In this document: positions 33,798-41,834 of the stretch, in pieces
How the letters are laid out: each line of letters opens with the position of its first letter
How positions within the stretch are numbered: the stretch's first letter is position 1
DNA from: JAEXOD01 sp963663265
Lineage (GTDB): Bacteria; Bacteroidota; Ignavibacteria; Ignavibacteriales; Melioribacteraceae
Length of the DNA: 64,000 nt
Direction of reading: 5' to 3'
Assembly: GCA_963663265.2 (NCBI GenBank)
Contig: CAXXXM010000002.1
Coordinates: 1,426,001-1,490,000, forward strand
Position numbers and translations under genes: made by a program
The notes under the pieces: generated by a model
Told to the model about the DNA's origin: nothing
Databases searched by the model: none
What the model saw: only the letters and a program-made list of their open reading frames with translations

Positions 33798-36113
33798 ATG
33801 AATAAATACTTTGTTATACTGATTTTTTGGGGAATAAGTAATATTTTTGCACAGAGTAATCAAGCTAAAATAGACAGCTTGCTTTCGCTTGATATGGATT
33901 CTCCATCAGAAAAAATTAGAATATTTTCTGAAATTTCTAAACAATATGCATCTTTTGATTTTAACAAAGCATTTAAGTATGCTAAATCCGCTTATGAAAT
34001 TTCCATTTATACAGAAGATTTTCATTCTGCAACCAACCAATATTTATTCATAAGCAAGCTTTATTACCAGCGTAAAATGTATGATTCAGCCATCGTTTAT
34101 CTTAAAGCAACATTTGAATTTTTCAAATGGTTTAACGACAAAAAGCTTATAGCTTCAGTTTACACCCAATTAGGAATAAATCACGAACGATTTTACAATT
34201 ATACCCAAGCCAACGAATTCCATTTTTCTGCACTAAAATTTTCTCGAGATATAAGAGATTCAATTGGAATTGCCTCCGCATTAAATAATCTTGGTTTAAA
34301 TAATTGGCGTACCGGTAATTATACAGAAGCAGAGAAATATTATTTACAAGCATTAGATATTAGAAAACGTCTCAATCTTTATAAAGCATTATCAACAACC
34401 TATAACAATTTAGGGGTTTTGCATTGGAATTGGGGTAACTATTTTAAAGCACTTAAGTTCTATTTGGATGCCTTGGAGTTAATAGAACAATCTAAAGATA
34501 GTACAGGTCTAATTTTAACTAATAATAATATTGGGATGCTATATCAAAAATTTGGCGATTTAGAAAAAACAAAATATTATTATTTCAAATCTTTAGAACT
34601 ATCTGAAAAAATTAATTATAGATTTGGCATAGCTTACTCTAATGAAAATATCGGCACATATTGCATGGAGCAAAAAATATATAACGAAGCCGATAATTAT
34701 TTTCAAACAGCTCTCATAATATATAAAGAAATTGGACACAAAAGCGGGCAATCAAATGTTAATAACAGCTTAGGGAAGTTGTATTTTATTTTAGCTAAAT
34801 ACAATGAATCCTTAAACTATCACCTTGCTGCTTACAAATTAGCTTCTGAAGCAGCCGATAATAGAGCACAAGTCTTTTCTCTTAACAACTTAGGTAAAGT
34901 GTATAATTATTTAGGACAGACCGATAAAGCACAGCAAAACTTGTATACTGCTCTTAACTTATTAAGAAATACCCCTTTAGCTGATCAAATTAAATATACA
35001 TATGCTGAATTATCCCTTTCTTATGAAAAAAAGAATGATGTTAACAAGGCTTTTTATTATATGAAGCTTTATAAAGGTGTTACTGATAGTTTATACGATG
35101 CAGAAAATTTGAGAATGATTAATGACTTGAAAGAAAAATACGAGGCAGATAGGCGTGAAAAAGAAAACGAGGTTTTACGTTCTCAAACTGCTCAACAAAA
35201 TTATGAACTTAAACGCCAAAGCTACTTACAAAATTTTTCCATTATCGCCTTAATTTTCTTTGCGTTATTAACATCGTTTTTGTTTTATTCAAACAGACAG
35301 AAAAAGCTTAATAATAGAATTATTTTAAAGGGCAAAGAAGAAGTCGAAATTTTAAATACTGAGCTTAATTTAATTAATAAACAGCTAACCACTTCGGAAA
35401 ATAATCTTAAAGAATTGAATGCTACAAAAGATAAATTCTTTTCAATTATTGCTCATGATTTGAGAAATCCTTTTATGAGTATACTCGGATTTCTTGATTT
35501 ACTTACAAACAGTTTTGACGAGTATGATGATACCGACAAAAAACTGATGCTCTCTAATACAGCTTCCTTAGCATTAAACACGTATAAGCTGTTAGAAAAC
35601 TTACTTCAATGGGCTCGCCTACAAACCGAAGGCATTCATTTTTATCCTCGCAATTTAGATTTTAACAGATTAGTTGAAGGATGTATTGAATCATTAAAAC
35701 CAAGCAGCAGCTTAAAAAGCATTGAACTTATTTTTTATGCCACTCAAAAAGTTTTATATATTGGCGATGAAGAAATGCTTAATACCATTATTAGAAATAT
35801 TATTTCTAACAGCATAAAATTTACCCCCGAAGGTGGAACCATAACAGTTGAACTTGCAAAAGATGAAAACTATGTTCAATTAACCATTACTGATACCGGT
35901 ATTGGTATGGATGAGAAAACAGTTGCAAACTTATTTAAGGTTGGAGTAAACACGTCACGCAAAGGAACTAAAGGCGAAAAAGGGACTGGTATTGGACTAC
36001 TTCTTGCTCAAGAGTTTACCGCCAAACATCACGGCTCAATTAACGTAACAAGTAAGATTGGTAAAGGAACATCATTTATTATTAATCTACCTATTTTGGA
36101 AGAAACAGCTTAG
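33798..36113 (+). CDS. TPR-repeat sensor histidine kinase
   Basis: A 771-residue sensor kinase. The signal peptide (residues 1-18) is followed by about nine TPR repeats (LNNLGLNNWRTGNYTEAEKY and similar units). A membrane helix lies at about 478-497, then a coiled linker, the phospho-acceptor motif FSIIAHDLRNPFMS with intact His, and HATPase boxes (NSIKFT, DTGIGMD, GTGIGL). It shares architecture and the HDLxNPF motif with the 26412-28712 kinase. No receiver domain or adjacent response regulator is present, so its partner is elsewhere. The terminator of the unknown paralogs lies upstream, so it probably has its own promoter. Confidence 0.92.
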   Translation: MNKYFVILIFWGISNIFAQSNQAKIDSLLSLDMDSPSEKIRIFSEISKQYASFDFNKAFKYAKSAYEISIYTEDFHSATNQYLFISKLYYQRKMYDSAIVYLKATFEFFKWFNDKKLIASVYTQLGINHERFYNYTQANEFHFSALKFSRDIRDSIGIASALNNLGLNNWRTGNYTEAEKYYLQALDIRKRLNLYKALSTTYNNLGVLHWNWGNYFKALKFYLDALELIEQSKDSTGLILTNNNIGMLYQKFGDLEKTKYYYFKSLELSEKINYRFGIAYSNENIGTYCMEQKIYNEADNYFQTALIIYKEIGHKSGQSNVNNSLGKLYFILAKYNESLNYHLAAYKLASEAADNRAQVFSLNNLGKVYNYLGQTDKAQQNLYTALNLLRNTPLADQIKYTYAELSLSYEKKNDVNKAFYYMKLYKGVTDSLYDAENLRMINDLKEKYEADRREKENEVLRSQTAQQNYELKRQSYLQNFSIIALIFFALLTSFLFYSNRQKKLNNRIILKGKEEVEILNTELNLINKQLTTSENNLKELNATKDKFFSIIAHDLRNPFMSILGFLDLLTNSFDEYDDTDKKLMLSNTASLALNTYKLLENLLQWARLQTEGIHFYPRNLDFNRLVEGCIESLKPSSSLKSIELIFYATQKVLYIGDEEMLNTIIRNIISNSIKFTPEGGTITVELAKDENYVQLTITDTGIGMDEKTVANLFKVGVNTSRKGTKGEKGTGIGLLLAQEFTAKHHGSINVTSKIGKGTSFIINLPILEETA

Positions 36114-36116
36114 CAC

Positions 36117-37469
36117 TTATTTTTCTAAAATTATCCTCATAGCTTCTGTTATTGTGTTAACCGGTATTATTTCTATTTCTGATTTTGAATTTGCAAGTGA
36201 TTTTGAATTTCCTTTGGGTACAATAATTCTATTAAAGCCTAACTTTGCTGCTTCTTGAATCCTTTTTTCAACATTACCAATATTTCTTAATTCACCACCC
36301 AAACCAACTTCTCCAATTGTAACAACATCGGTATAAGCAGGCAACTCTAAAAGTGACGAAGCAATAGCACAACAAACGGCGGCATCAACAGCCGGTTCAT
36401 CTATTCTTAAACCGCCGGCAATATTTAAAAAAACATTCATTGCGGCTACTCTTAAATTTGCGCGTTTTTCTAAAACTGCTAATAAAATTGAAAGTCTTCT
36501 GTAATCAAACCCCGTTGCAACTTTTTGCGGATTGCCGTAAGGCGAAGGAGTAAGTAATGCTTGAACTTCTAATAATACCGGACGAGTCCCCTCTAAACTG
36601 CATGTAACTATCGAGCCCGATACATTTGCCGTCCTTTCACCTAAAAATATTTCACTTGGATTGGTTACTTGTTTAAGTCCTGATTCATGCATTTCAAACA
36701 GGCCGATTTCATTTGTACTGCCGTATCTATTTTTATAAGCTCTTAAAACTCTATAATTGTGATTTTTTTCCCCTTCAAACTGTAAAACAGCATCTACTAT
36801 ATGTTCTAAAATTTTTGGACCTGCTATATACCCTTCTTTTGTAATATGACCAATTAAAATAATCGAGCACATCGTTTTTTTTGCAGCATCCATCAATTTC
36901 ATTGTGGCTTCTCTAATCTGAGTAACTGTTCCGGGTGCATTATCCAATTCCGGAATAAAAACTGTTTGAACGGAATCAACAATGATTACATTATAATTAC
37001 CTGAATTAATAGCAGAAAGAATGACATCTACATTAGTTTCAGCTAAAAGACTAATACTTTGGCTTGTTATTTTAAGCCGTTTAGCTCGTATATTAATTTG
37101 ATTAATTGATTCTTCACCTGTAACATATAGAACGTTTCCATTTAAGCTTTCTGCCGACTGTAAAACCAAAGTTGACTTGCCAATACCAGGGTCTCCTCCA
37201 ATTAACACAACAGAACCCGGTATTAAACCACCCCCAAGTACTCTATCAAACTCGTCAATATTTGTTTTATATCTTTTTTCTTCAAAAATACTATTATTAT
37301 CTAATTTATAAATATTTGCAGTCTCTATTATTTTTTCATTCTTTTTTTTGTGAACATCTACTACTTCTTCTGAAAAAGAATTCCAAGAATCGCAGGAAGG
37401 ACATTTACCAACCCATTTTAACGATTCATAACCACAATTAGTACAAATGTATTTAGTTTTTAGCTTCAA
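36117..37469 (-). CDS. radA: DNA repair protein RadA (Sms)
   Basis: A 450-residue branch-migration helicase acting in recombination. An N-terminal C4 zinc finger (CTNCGYESLKWVGKCPSC) is followed by a RecA-like ATPase with Walker A GGDPGIGKST and the RadA-specific KNRYGSTNEIG motif, then a Lon-protease-like C-terminal domain. Its length is normal. It overlaps the upstream ABC ATPase gene by 17 bases (37453-37469), so the two share a transcript. It converges on the TPR kinase gene with 3 bases between the stops. Confidence 0.96.
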   Translation of the reverse strand: MKLKTKYICTNCGYESLKWVGKCPSCDSWNSFSEEVVDVHKKKNEKIIETANIYKLDNNSIFEEKRYKTNIDEFDRVLGGGLIPGSVVLIGGDPGIGKSTLVLQSAESLNGNVLYVTGEESINQINIRAKRLKITSQSISLLAETNVDVILSAINSGNYNVIIVDSVQTVFIPELDNAPGTVTQIREATMKLMDAAKKTMCSIILIGHITKEGYIAGPKILEHIVDAVLQFEGEKNHNYRVLRAYKNRYGSTNEIGLFEMHESGLKQVTNPSEIFLGERTANVSGSIVTCSLEGTRPVLLEVQALLTPSPYGNPQKVATGFDYRRLSILLAVLEKRANLRVAAMNVFLNIAGGLRIDEPAVDAAVCCAIASSLLELPAYTDVVTIGEVGLGGELRNIGNVEKRIQEAAKLGFNRIIVPKGNSKSLANSKSEIEIIPVNTITEAMRIILEK

Positions 37470-38202
37470 GTGTAAAACCTGTTCTTTTAATAAAACTATT
37501 TATTATTTCATCATTGCCGTTGATTAATTCTTTTGGAGTTCCTGTAAAATATATAACCCCGTCATTAACCATAGAAATTTTATCAGCAACATTTTGGACA
37601 CTAAACATATCATGAGTTATCAAAATTGATGTAACTTTAAGCTTTTTACTTAAACTAAATATTAAGTCATCAATTGAATCGCTCATAATGGGATCTAACC
37701 CTGTTGTTGGCTCATCATACAAAATATATTTAGGATTTGTAATTAATGATCGAGCCAGACTTATTCTTTTTTTCATACCACCGGAAAGTTCAGATGGCTT
37801 CAATTTTTCTGTCCCTGGCAATCCAACCAGTTCAAGCTGTGTTTTAACTTTTTCTTTTATTTCTTCTTCAGTAAAATCATAATTATTTTCCACCAATGGA
37901 AGACTTATATTTTCTTCAACATTTAACGAATCAAACAAAGCCGCTCCTTGAAATAAAAATCCAAATTTTCTTCTTATCTCATACAGCCTTTTTATTGAAC
38001 ATGTAACAATTGATTCTCCTTCTATTAAAACATCTCCCTCATCTGGCATTAATAAGCCAACAATATGTTTTAGAAGAACGCTTTTTCCACAACCACTACG
38101 TCCAATAATTGCATGCGTTTCACCATCATTTATTGTAAGATTAACCCCTTTAAGTATAGGTTTTGAGTTAAATGATTTTTTTACGCCTTTTATCTCTATC
38201 AT
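37453..38202 (-). CDS. MlaF-like ABC transporter ATP-binding protein
   Basis: A 249-residue ATPase of the MlaF/Ttg2A class, which powers phospholipid or organic-solvent transport across the envelope. Walker A is GRSGCGKSVLLKHIVGL, the signature LSGGMKKRISLARSL and Walker B YILYDEPTTGLDP. A longer TTG start at 38229 is possible, but family members start at MIEIKGVKKSF, so the ATG at 38202 is chosen. No permease (MlaE) or MCE protein adjoins it; they must be encoded elsewhere if the system is complete. Confidence 0.9.
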   Translation of the reverse strand: MIEIKGVKKSFNSKPILKGVNLTINDGETHAIIGRSGCGKSVLLKHIVGLLMPDEGDVLIEGESIVTCSIKRLYEIRRKFGFLFQGAALFDSLNVEENISLPLVENNYDFTEEEIKEKVKTQLELVGLPGTEKLKPSELSGGMKKRISLARSLITNPKYILYDEPTTGLDPIMSDSIDDLIFSLSKKLKVTSILITHDMFSVQNVADKISMVNDGVIYFTGTPKELINGNDEIINSFIKRTGFTLEAKN

Positions 38203-38342
38203 ATTTGCATACTCGTCATCAAAATACAAACAATAAATTTATAATTTTTTTAATTCAAAAAACATAAAAATTTGAGAATAACAATTTTTACTACAAGATT
38301 TAAATTTGGTATTGAAACTTGTAAAATTAAATTATATATTAG

Positions 38343-38362
38343 TTATGGGCGTACGCTCATAA
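38343..38362. promoter_or_regulatory. 20-bp near-perfect palindrome upstream of the DUF134 gene
   Basis: TTATGGGCGTACGCTCATAA is a 20-bp inverted repeat with one G-T mismatch, ending 18 bases before the DUF134 start codon. Position and symmetry suggest an operator, possibly bound by the DUF134 protein itself, which carries a helix-turn-helix. Confidence 0.6.
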
Positions 38363-38380
38363 TATAGGATTAAAAAAAAT

Positions 38381-38656
38381 ATGCCAAGACCAAAAAAATG
38401 CCGAAGAATTTGCTGTAATCCCACTACCAACTATTTTAAGCCCTGTGGAATTCCCATTAATGAGCTTAAAGAAATAGTTTTAGAACGTGATGAATTTGAT
38501 GCGTTAAAATATTCAGATATTGACAAATTATCGCAAGACGAATCTTCCGATATTATGCAGATTTCAAGGCAGACTTATGGCAGAATTTTACAATCAGCCC
38601 GAAAGAAAGTCTCTTTATCTATTATAAATGGATATTTATTAAAAATTAACAATTAA
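38381..38656 (+). CDS. DUF134 family putative DNA-binding protein
   Basis: A 91-residue member of the DUF134 (UPF0251) family: the Cys-containing N-terminus MPRPKKCRRICC, the central ELKEIVLERDEFDALKY, and a sigma region 4-like HTH (QDESSDIMQISRQTYGRIL). These proteins are commonly encoded next to NifX/NifB-type iron-molybdenum cofactor proteins, as here; its stop overlaps the next ORF. A 20-bp palindrome lies upstream. It is probably a regulator, possibly metal- or redox-sensing through its Cys residues; that is inference. Confidence 0.9.
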   Translation: MPRPKKCRRICCNPTTNYFKPCGIPINELKEIVLERDEFDALKYSDIDKLSQDESSDIMQISRQTYGRILQSARKKVSLSIINGYLLKINN

Positions 38657-38667
38657 TGGAGGTCTTA

Positions 38668-39057
38668 ATGTTAGTTGCAGTAGCAACAGATGATTATGTA
38701 ACAATTACAGGTCATGTAGGAAGATGTAACGGTTTTTTAGTATATGAAATAGAAAACAACAAAATTACCGGTATTACTGAAAGAGAAAACAGATTTACTC
38801 ATCACAAACTAAATGGACCAGATGAGCATTCACATAGTGCAGGAGAACATCACGGTCATAGCCATATTGGTTTAATTGAAGGATTAAAGGATTGTAAATG
38901 CTTAATTGCAAACGCAGCAGGCCGTCCTTTGGTGATGGAATTAGAAAGAAACGGTATTGAAGTTGTTCTTACAACACAAAAAGATCCACAAATAGCAGCT
39001 TTAGCTTATGCCAGTGGTGAACTAAAAACGGATCCAAACGCTGAATGTAGACATTAA
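38668..39057 (+). CDS. Dinitrogenase iron-molybdenum cofactor-like (NifX/NafY fold) protein
   Basis: A 129-residue single-domain protein of the NifB/NifX/NafY family (LVAVATDDYVTITGHVGRCNGFLVYEIENN). It has a His-rich central loop (HSAGEHHGHSH) and a Cys pair (KDCKC) that may bind metal. The start ATG at 38668 is chosen because GGAGG at 38658-38662 lies 5 bases upstream; the ATG at 38656 overlaps the DUF134 stop. No nitrogenase genes are present, so it probably serves another metal-cluster role. Confidence 0.9.
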   Translation: MLVAVATDDYVTITGHVGRCNGFLVYEIENNKITGITERENRFTHHKLNGPDEHSHSAGEHHGHSHIGLIEGLKDCKCLIANAAGRPLVMELERNGIEVVLTTQKDPQIAALAYASGELKTDPNAECRH

Positions 39058-39063
39058 AAAAAA

Positions 39064-39117
39064 CAAGCCCGACCTTGTTAGATCGGGCTTGCTCTGGTTT
39101 TGCGCCTTAGAGGCGCA
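39064..39117 (+). terminator. Two consecutive hairpins after the NifX-like gene
   Basis: CAAGCCCGA (39064-39072) / TCGGGCTTG (39083-39091) has 9 perfect pairs. It is followed by TGCGCCT (39101-39107) / AGGCGCA (39111-39117), 7 pairs with a 3-base loop. The first begins 7 bases after the stop codon. The T run after it is short (GGTTTTG), so termination strength is uncertain. For the convergent gene the same hairpin is preceded by oligo-A, giving a good terminator on the minus strand. Confidence 0.7.
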
Positions 39118-39215
39118 TGGGCAAAGGAGGGTTTGAGGGCACTTCAAAGATAGCATTTTTTTTAATTTTGTCAAAGAAATTTTTAACAAATTTTTAATAT
39201 GGATAAATATTTGAC

Positions 39216-40181
39216 CTATTTTTTAAAAGGAAGATTGCCAAGATCTACATTTCCACCCGATAAAATAACTCCAACACTCTTGTTTTTGAATTTTTCCATA
39301 TTTTCTAACATAATAGCTAACGGAAGTGCACTTGAAGGTTCTATAACAATTTTTAATCGTTCGTAAATAATTTTCATCGCATTTATTATTGAATCTTCGC
39401 CGGCCGTAAATATTTCGGACACATTCTCTTTTATTATCTTAAAAGTTCTATTACCTAATGATGTTAACAATCCATCAGCAATTGTTTGAGGATTTACTGA
39501 AGGATAAATAACATTATCTCGGATTGAACGGTAGGCATCATCGGCACCCTTAGGTTCAGCACCTATCACTAAAGTTTTGTTAGAAAAGTACTTAGCCGCA
39601 AGAGAGGTTCCGCTTAAAAGCCCTCCGCCACCAACCGGTGCAATAATATAGTTTAAAAACTCTACTTCCTCTATTAATTCTTTTGCTGCTGTACTTTGTC
39701 CCGCAATAATTGTATAATTATTAAATGGATGAACTTCAACAGCTCCGGTTTTTTCGATAACTTCTTTTAACATTTCTTCGCGTGACTCTAAAGTTGGTTC
39801 ACTAAAAATAATTTCACCGCCGTAATTTTTTACAGCATTCTTTTTTATTTCGGGAGCGGTATGAGGCATAACAATATAAGCCTTTACTCCTCGTAGTTTT
39901 GCAGCTAACGATAAAGCTGCTGCATGATTACCGGAAGAATGAGTTGCTACACCACGCTGCTTTTCATCATAAGTTAATGTTAATAAAGCATTTGTAGCTC
40001 CTCTATATTTAAAAGCACCTGCTTTTTGCATGTTTTCACACTTAAAATATATTTTACATCCAAATAGTTTGTTAACTGATTCAGCACTTAATACCGGAGT
40101 TTTATGAATAAACTGCCTAATGATATTATGAGTTGATAATAAATCCGCTAAAATTGGGGGAGAAGTTAATGCTTTTATCAT
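39216..40181 (-). CDS. Threonine/serine dehydratase, catabolic type
   Basis: A 321-residue PLP fold-type II enzyme that deaminates threonine or serine. The PLP lysine is in KAGAFKYRGATNALL; HSSGNHAAALSLAAK and the phosphate-binding GGGGLLSG are typical. It lacks the C-terminal ACT-like regulatory domain of biosynthetic IlvA, so it resembles TdcB or serine racemase-type enzymes. The TTG at 40211 extends the frame, but the ATG at 40181, 5 bases after the TetR stop, fits the family. It probably shares a transcript with the TetR gene. Confidence 0.9.
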   Translation of the reverse strand: MIKALTSPPILADLLSTHNIIRQFIHKTPVLSAESVNKLFGCKIYFKCENMQKAGAFKYRGATNALLTLTYDEKQRGVATHSSGNHAAALSLAAKLRGVKAYIVMPHTAPEIKKNAVKNYGGEIIFSEPTLESREEMLKEVIEKTGAVEVHPFNNYTIIAGQSTAAKELIEEVEFLNYIIAPVGGGGLLSGTSLAAKYFSNKTLVIGAEPKGADDAYRSIRDNVIYPSVNPQTIADGLLTSLGNRTFKIIKENVSEIFTAGEDSIINAMKIIYERLKIVIEPSSALPLAIMLENMEKFKNKSVGVILSGGNVDLGNLPFKK

Positions 40182-40186
40182 AAGTT

Positions 40187-40789
40187 TTAATCTTTTTTTA
40201 TTGTACTCCAAAAATAATCCAAAAATTCATTTGTCTTTGAAACGGCTAACAAAACATTTTTTTGATTATAATTTAACAAATATTCAATTCGCAGCATGTA
40301 TAAATACGAAATAAAGGTTTCAGATAAAATACGTGGGCTATTCTGTTTAATTAATTCATTTTTCAGCATTTCACTAAAAATAAAGCCCCAAATCCTTTTT
40401 GATTCTTCTAAAAAGTTATGAAGGGTTAAGGGTATATCACCGGCATTTTTTACTTGGTCGGTAACAATCAGCTTAAAAAACTCGGTTTCTTCTTTATTCT
40501 TCCATAGATTAATTAATTGAAAAGTAAAATTTTTTATAAATCGTTTAGGATAAATAATTTCATCTAAAAGTTCATCTGTAAAAATACTTAAACCGATTGA
40601 ACTTGTTTTGTAAGTATTAATAAGTTCTTTGATTATATCGCTTTTAGATTGGAAGTGATTATAAATTGCACTTTCTCTAATTTCAACTTTTCGTGCTATT
40701 TCTCGTATAGATGTTTCAGCATATCCTTGTTTTGCAAATAATTCTAACGAAACAAGCAGAATCTGCTTTTTCCTTTCGCCATGCTTCAT
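40187..40789 (-). CDS. TetR/AcrR family transcriptional regulator
   Basis: At 200 residues, the N-terminal HTH (LFAKQGYAETSIREIARKVEIRESAIYNHF) is the classical TetR DNA-binding domain, and the C-terminal helices are a ligand-binding and dimer domain of unknown ligand. It lies just upstream of the threonine dehydratase and just downstream of the CPBP protease on the same strand, either of which it may regulate. No operator could be identified. Confidence 0.93.
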   Translation of the reverse strand: MKHGERKKQILLVSLELFAKQGYAETSIREIARKVEIRESAIYNHFQSKSDIIKELINTYKTSSIGLSIFTDELLDEIIYPKRFIKNFTFQLINLWKNKEETEFFKLIVTDQVKNAGDIPLTLHNFLEESKRIWGFIFSEMLKNELIKQNSPRILSETFISYLYMLRIEYLLNYNQKNVLLAVSKTNEFLDYFWSTIKKD

Positions 40790-40809
40790 AGATTTTCAGT
40801 ATTAATTAA

Positions 40810-41745
40810 TTAATATTTAACTATTGAAGTATTAATGTTTACAAATTTAGAGATTTTTTTTGAATATTGCTCGTTAGAAAAGAGATTAATTAAAAACAAA
40901 CCGATTAAAACTGAAATAATAATCAAAAGACCCCCCTCAGGTCCAAAATTACCTCCTGTTATTTCCGCATCTCCGGAAATTGAAGAGCGAAACATGGAAA
41001 CCAACGGTGGAAAACCGCTTACATTTAACCCAAATATTTGTGCTTGTGTAAAATTCCATGCAAAGTGAAGTCCTATTGGAAGAGCAAGCGAACCGGATGC
41101 AACAAAAGCATATCCGAAAAGGAACCCAATAAACATTAGATTTATCGAACTTATGATTGTAGCATTTGCATTAAAATAGTGTAATAAACCAAACAAAATT
41201 GAAGTAACTGTTAGAGCAATTATTATGGAGGTGTTAGTAGAAATATTTTTGATTTTTATTGTTTCTGCAATATTTACTAATAGATATCCCCTAACAAAAA
41301 CTTCTTCTGTTACCGCAACAGCAAAAAATCCAACAAATCTACCTATCATTTCCACAAAAAAACTATAAACGCCTGTACCAATAAAAAAACCTTCAATATT
41401 AATATACCCTAAAATATATATCACCGTATAATTAACAGTAATAATAAAAAACCCTATTAAACAACCAATAGATAAAATATTAAACCATTTACGGTTTATC
41501 AACAAACCGATTTGTACAAGAGATCTTTTATCAAAAATAATAATGGCGGCAATAAAAACCAACACGGTAAGCAAACAAGTTAAAATTTCATTACTTGTGT
41601 AATAAATAAAATCATTTGAAATTGATTGGCAGATATCAGCAGCAAACCAATAAACACCTAATATTAAGCTGCTCAATATTATTAAACGGAATAGTCCCCT
41701 TATTCTTTGTTCATCCGGATTATATATTAAATAAAAAAGGGACAT
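40810..41745 (-). CDS. CPBP family intramembrane metalloprotease
   Basis: A 311-residue protein with about eight membrane helices. The CPBP/CAAX-protease motifs are visible in order: EEVFVRGYLL (Glu-Glu and Arg), FGLLHYFNA (His) and LHFAWNF (His). Such enzymes cut peptides within the membrane, or in some cases act only in protein maturation or bacteriocin immunity. Its substrate is unknown. It is followed by the TetR gene after 20 bases. Confidence 0.9.
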   Translation of the reverse strand: MSLFYLIYNPDEQRIRGLFRLIILSSLILGVYWFAADICQSISNDFIYYTSNEILTCLLTVLVFIAAIIIFDKRSLVQIGLLINRKWFNILSIGCLIGFFIITVNYTVIYILGYINIEGFFIGTGVYSFFVEMIGRFVGFFAVAVTEEVFVRGYLLVNIAETIKIKNISTNTSIIIALTVTSILFGLLHYFNANATIISSINLMFIGFLFGYAFVASGSLALPIGLHFAWNFTQAQIFGLNVSGFPPLVSMFRSSISGDAEITGGNFGPEGGLLIIISVLIGLFLINLFSNEQYSKKISKFVNINTSIVKY

Positions 41746-41834
41746 TTAAAACCTTTGTTAAACTTTAGATTTTAAATATCCCAAAATATTTGAATAAAAA
41801 CAGGAAAAAATTCAGCTATGTGATACAGATCACT

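Noticed and set aside
38668..39057. NifX-like protein as evidence of nitrogen fixation
   Set aside because: No nif structural or assembly genes are present, and this family is widespread in non-diazotrophs.
39064..39117. Double hairpin as a riboswitch
   Set aside because: It lies after, not before, a gene, and no known aptamer core is visible. Termination between convergent genes explains it.
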